A stretch of DNA of 17,863 nucleotides from Planctomycetota bacterium (GTDB taxonomy: Bacteria; Planctomycetota; PUPC01; DSUN01), in NCBI GenBank assembly GCA_016872875.1, contig VGYW01000151.1, positions 1 through 17,863 on the forward strand, written 5' to 3'. Every line of letters begins with the position of its first letter. Position 1 is the first letter of the stretch. Of the stretch, positions 17,615 through 17,863 are shown in pieces. The notes beneath the pieces are model-generated. The model had not been told where the DNA came from. It did not search any database and was given only the letters and a program-made list of their open reading frames with translations. A program made the translations under genes and the position numbers.

Positions 17615-17649
17615 CGCCCCTTGCGCCGCAAGGGGCGGGACGGTATACT
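17615..17649 (+). promoter_or_regulatory. Proximal promoter candidate overlapped by a perfect 23-base palindrome
   Basis: CGCCCCTTGCG (17615-17625), one C, CGCAAGGGGCG (17627-17637) is a perfect 11-base inverted repeat. It covers a possible -35 TTGCGC (17621-17626), which is 17 bases from a -10 TATACT (17644-17649). Either a repressor site on the proximal promoter or a hairpin in the leader of the distal transcript would fit. Confidence 0.5.
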
Positions 17650-17692
17650 TGGCTTGCGTTCCGTCAAGCGGGTGGGCAAAGGAGTGAGCCAG

Positions 17693-17863
17693 ATGCGACT
17701 GCACAGTGCAGCGGTGGTGCTCGTGGCCCTGGCGAGCGGGAGCGGCGCGAGCCTCCAGGCGGCCGAGGCGGCCCAGCCCGCCGCCCAGGCCGTCCTGCGG
17801 CCGGCCGAGAACCCCTTGGCGAAGGCGGGCGGCAAGGTGCCAGTGCCCACGATCACCTGGGAG
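17693..17863 (+). CDS. N-terminus of a secreted protein (3' truncated by the window)
   Basis: ATG 17693 has AAAGGAG with GGAG ending 8 bases upstream, and the frame stays open to the window end (57 codons). Residues 1-24 form a signal peptide (MRLHSAAVVLVALASGSGAS, then LQAAEA). The part that follows is Ala/Pro rich and ends KVPVPTITWE, with no recognisable domain yet. Two promoter candidates and a palindrome precede it. The function cannot be assigned; secretion agrees with the other polysaccharide-facing proteins in the window. Confidence 0.75.
   Translation, partial: MRLHSAAVVLVALASGSGASLQAAEAAQPAAQAVLRPAENPLAKAGGKVPVPTITWE

Overview
The window is high-GC bacterial DNA, most likely from a Planctomycetota or related PVC-group genome (probably a metagenome-assembled contig). 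The taxonomic clues are indirect. They are a multiheme cytochrome with hydrazine-synthase-alpha-like architecture, very large secreted beta-sandwich proteins, secreted propeller enzymes, and several families of hairpin-forming repeats of the sort that are abundant in PVC genomes (GGTGGCACAGGC...GCCTGTGCCACC, TCGAATATCGAA, CCGCGGAT). No rRNA, tRNA or CRISPR array was seen.

Layout. 1-2554: the 3' end of a secreted cytochrome c-like protein, an intergenic inverted repeat, and a PP-loop ATPase of the tRNA-thiolation type that carries two in-frame palindromic repeat units. 2555-8620: a second intergenic hairpin repeat, a promoter and a 1,954-residue secreted multi-domain protein (jelly-roll domains followed by three tandem carbohydrate-binding/Ig-like modules); its first tandem module carries the same palindromic repeat in the same reading frame. 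8621-9640: a 1-kb gene-free block holding at least five unrelated repeat structures. 9641-13839: a small defence/toxin-antitoxin island with a YgiT-type zinc-finger protein, a SIR2-family NAD-binding protein, a 5' fragment of a glycosidase-like gene, a VapBC-type pair, the intact secreted glycosidase-like paralog, and a HepT-MntA pair. 14006-15367: a secreted FG-GAP/VCBS propeller protein. 15447-17279: a two-gene unit (RHH-like/coiled-coil protein plus retropepsin-like aspartic protease) convergent with an orphan DNA methyltransferase. 17280-17863: low-complexity repeat, two promoter candidates and the start of another secreted protein.

How it fits together. Polysaccharide-facing secreted proteins form the chromosomal background. 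Toxin-antitoxin and nucleotide-directed defence genes have been inserted between and into them. The clearest scar is at 11078-11323, where the first about 70 codons of a glycosidase gene abut the SIR2 stop codon on one side and the VapC stop codon on the other. Most genes from position 2700 onward are preceded by recognisable TTGxxx-N16/17-TAnnnT promoters, which helped decide starts and strands.

Limits: everything is read by eye. Family names rest on motifs and overall look, not on database searches. Organism assignment, the DUF5678-like call and all functional links between neighbouring genes are inference.
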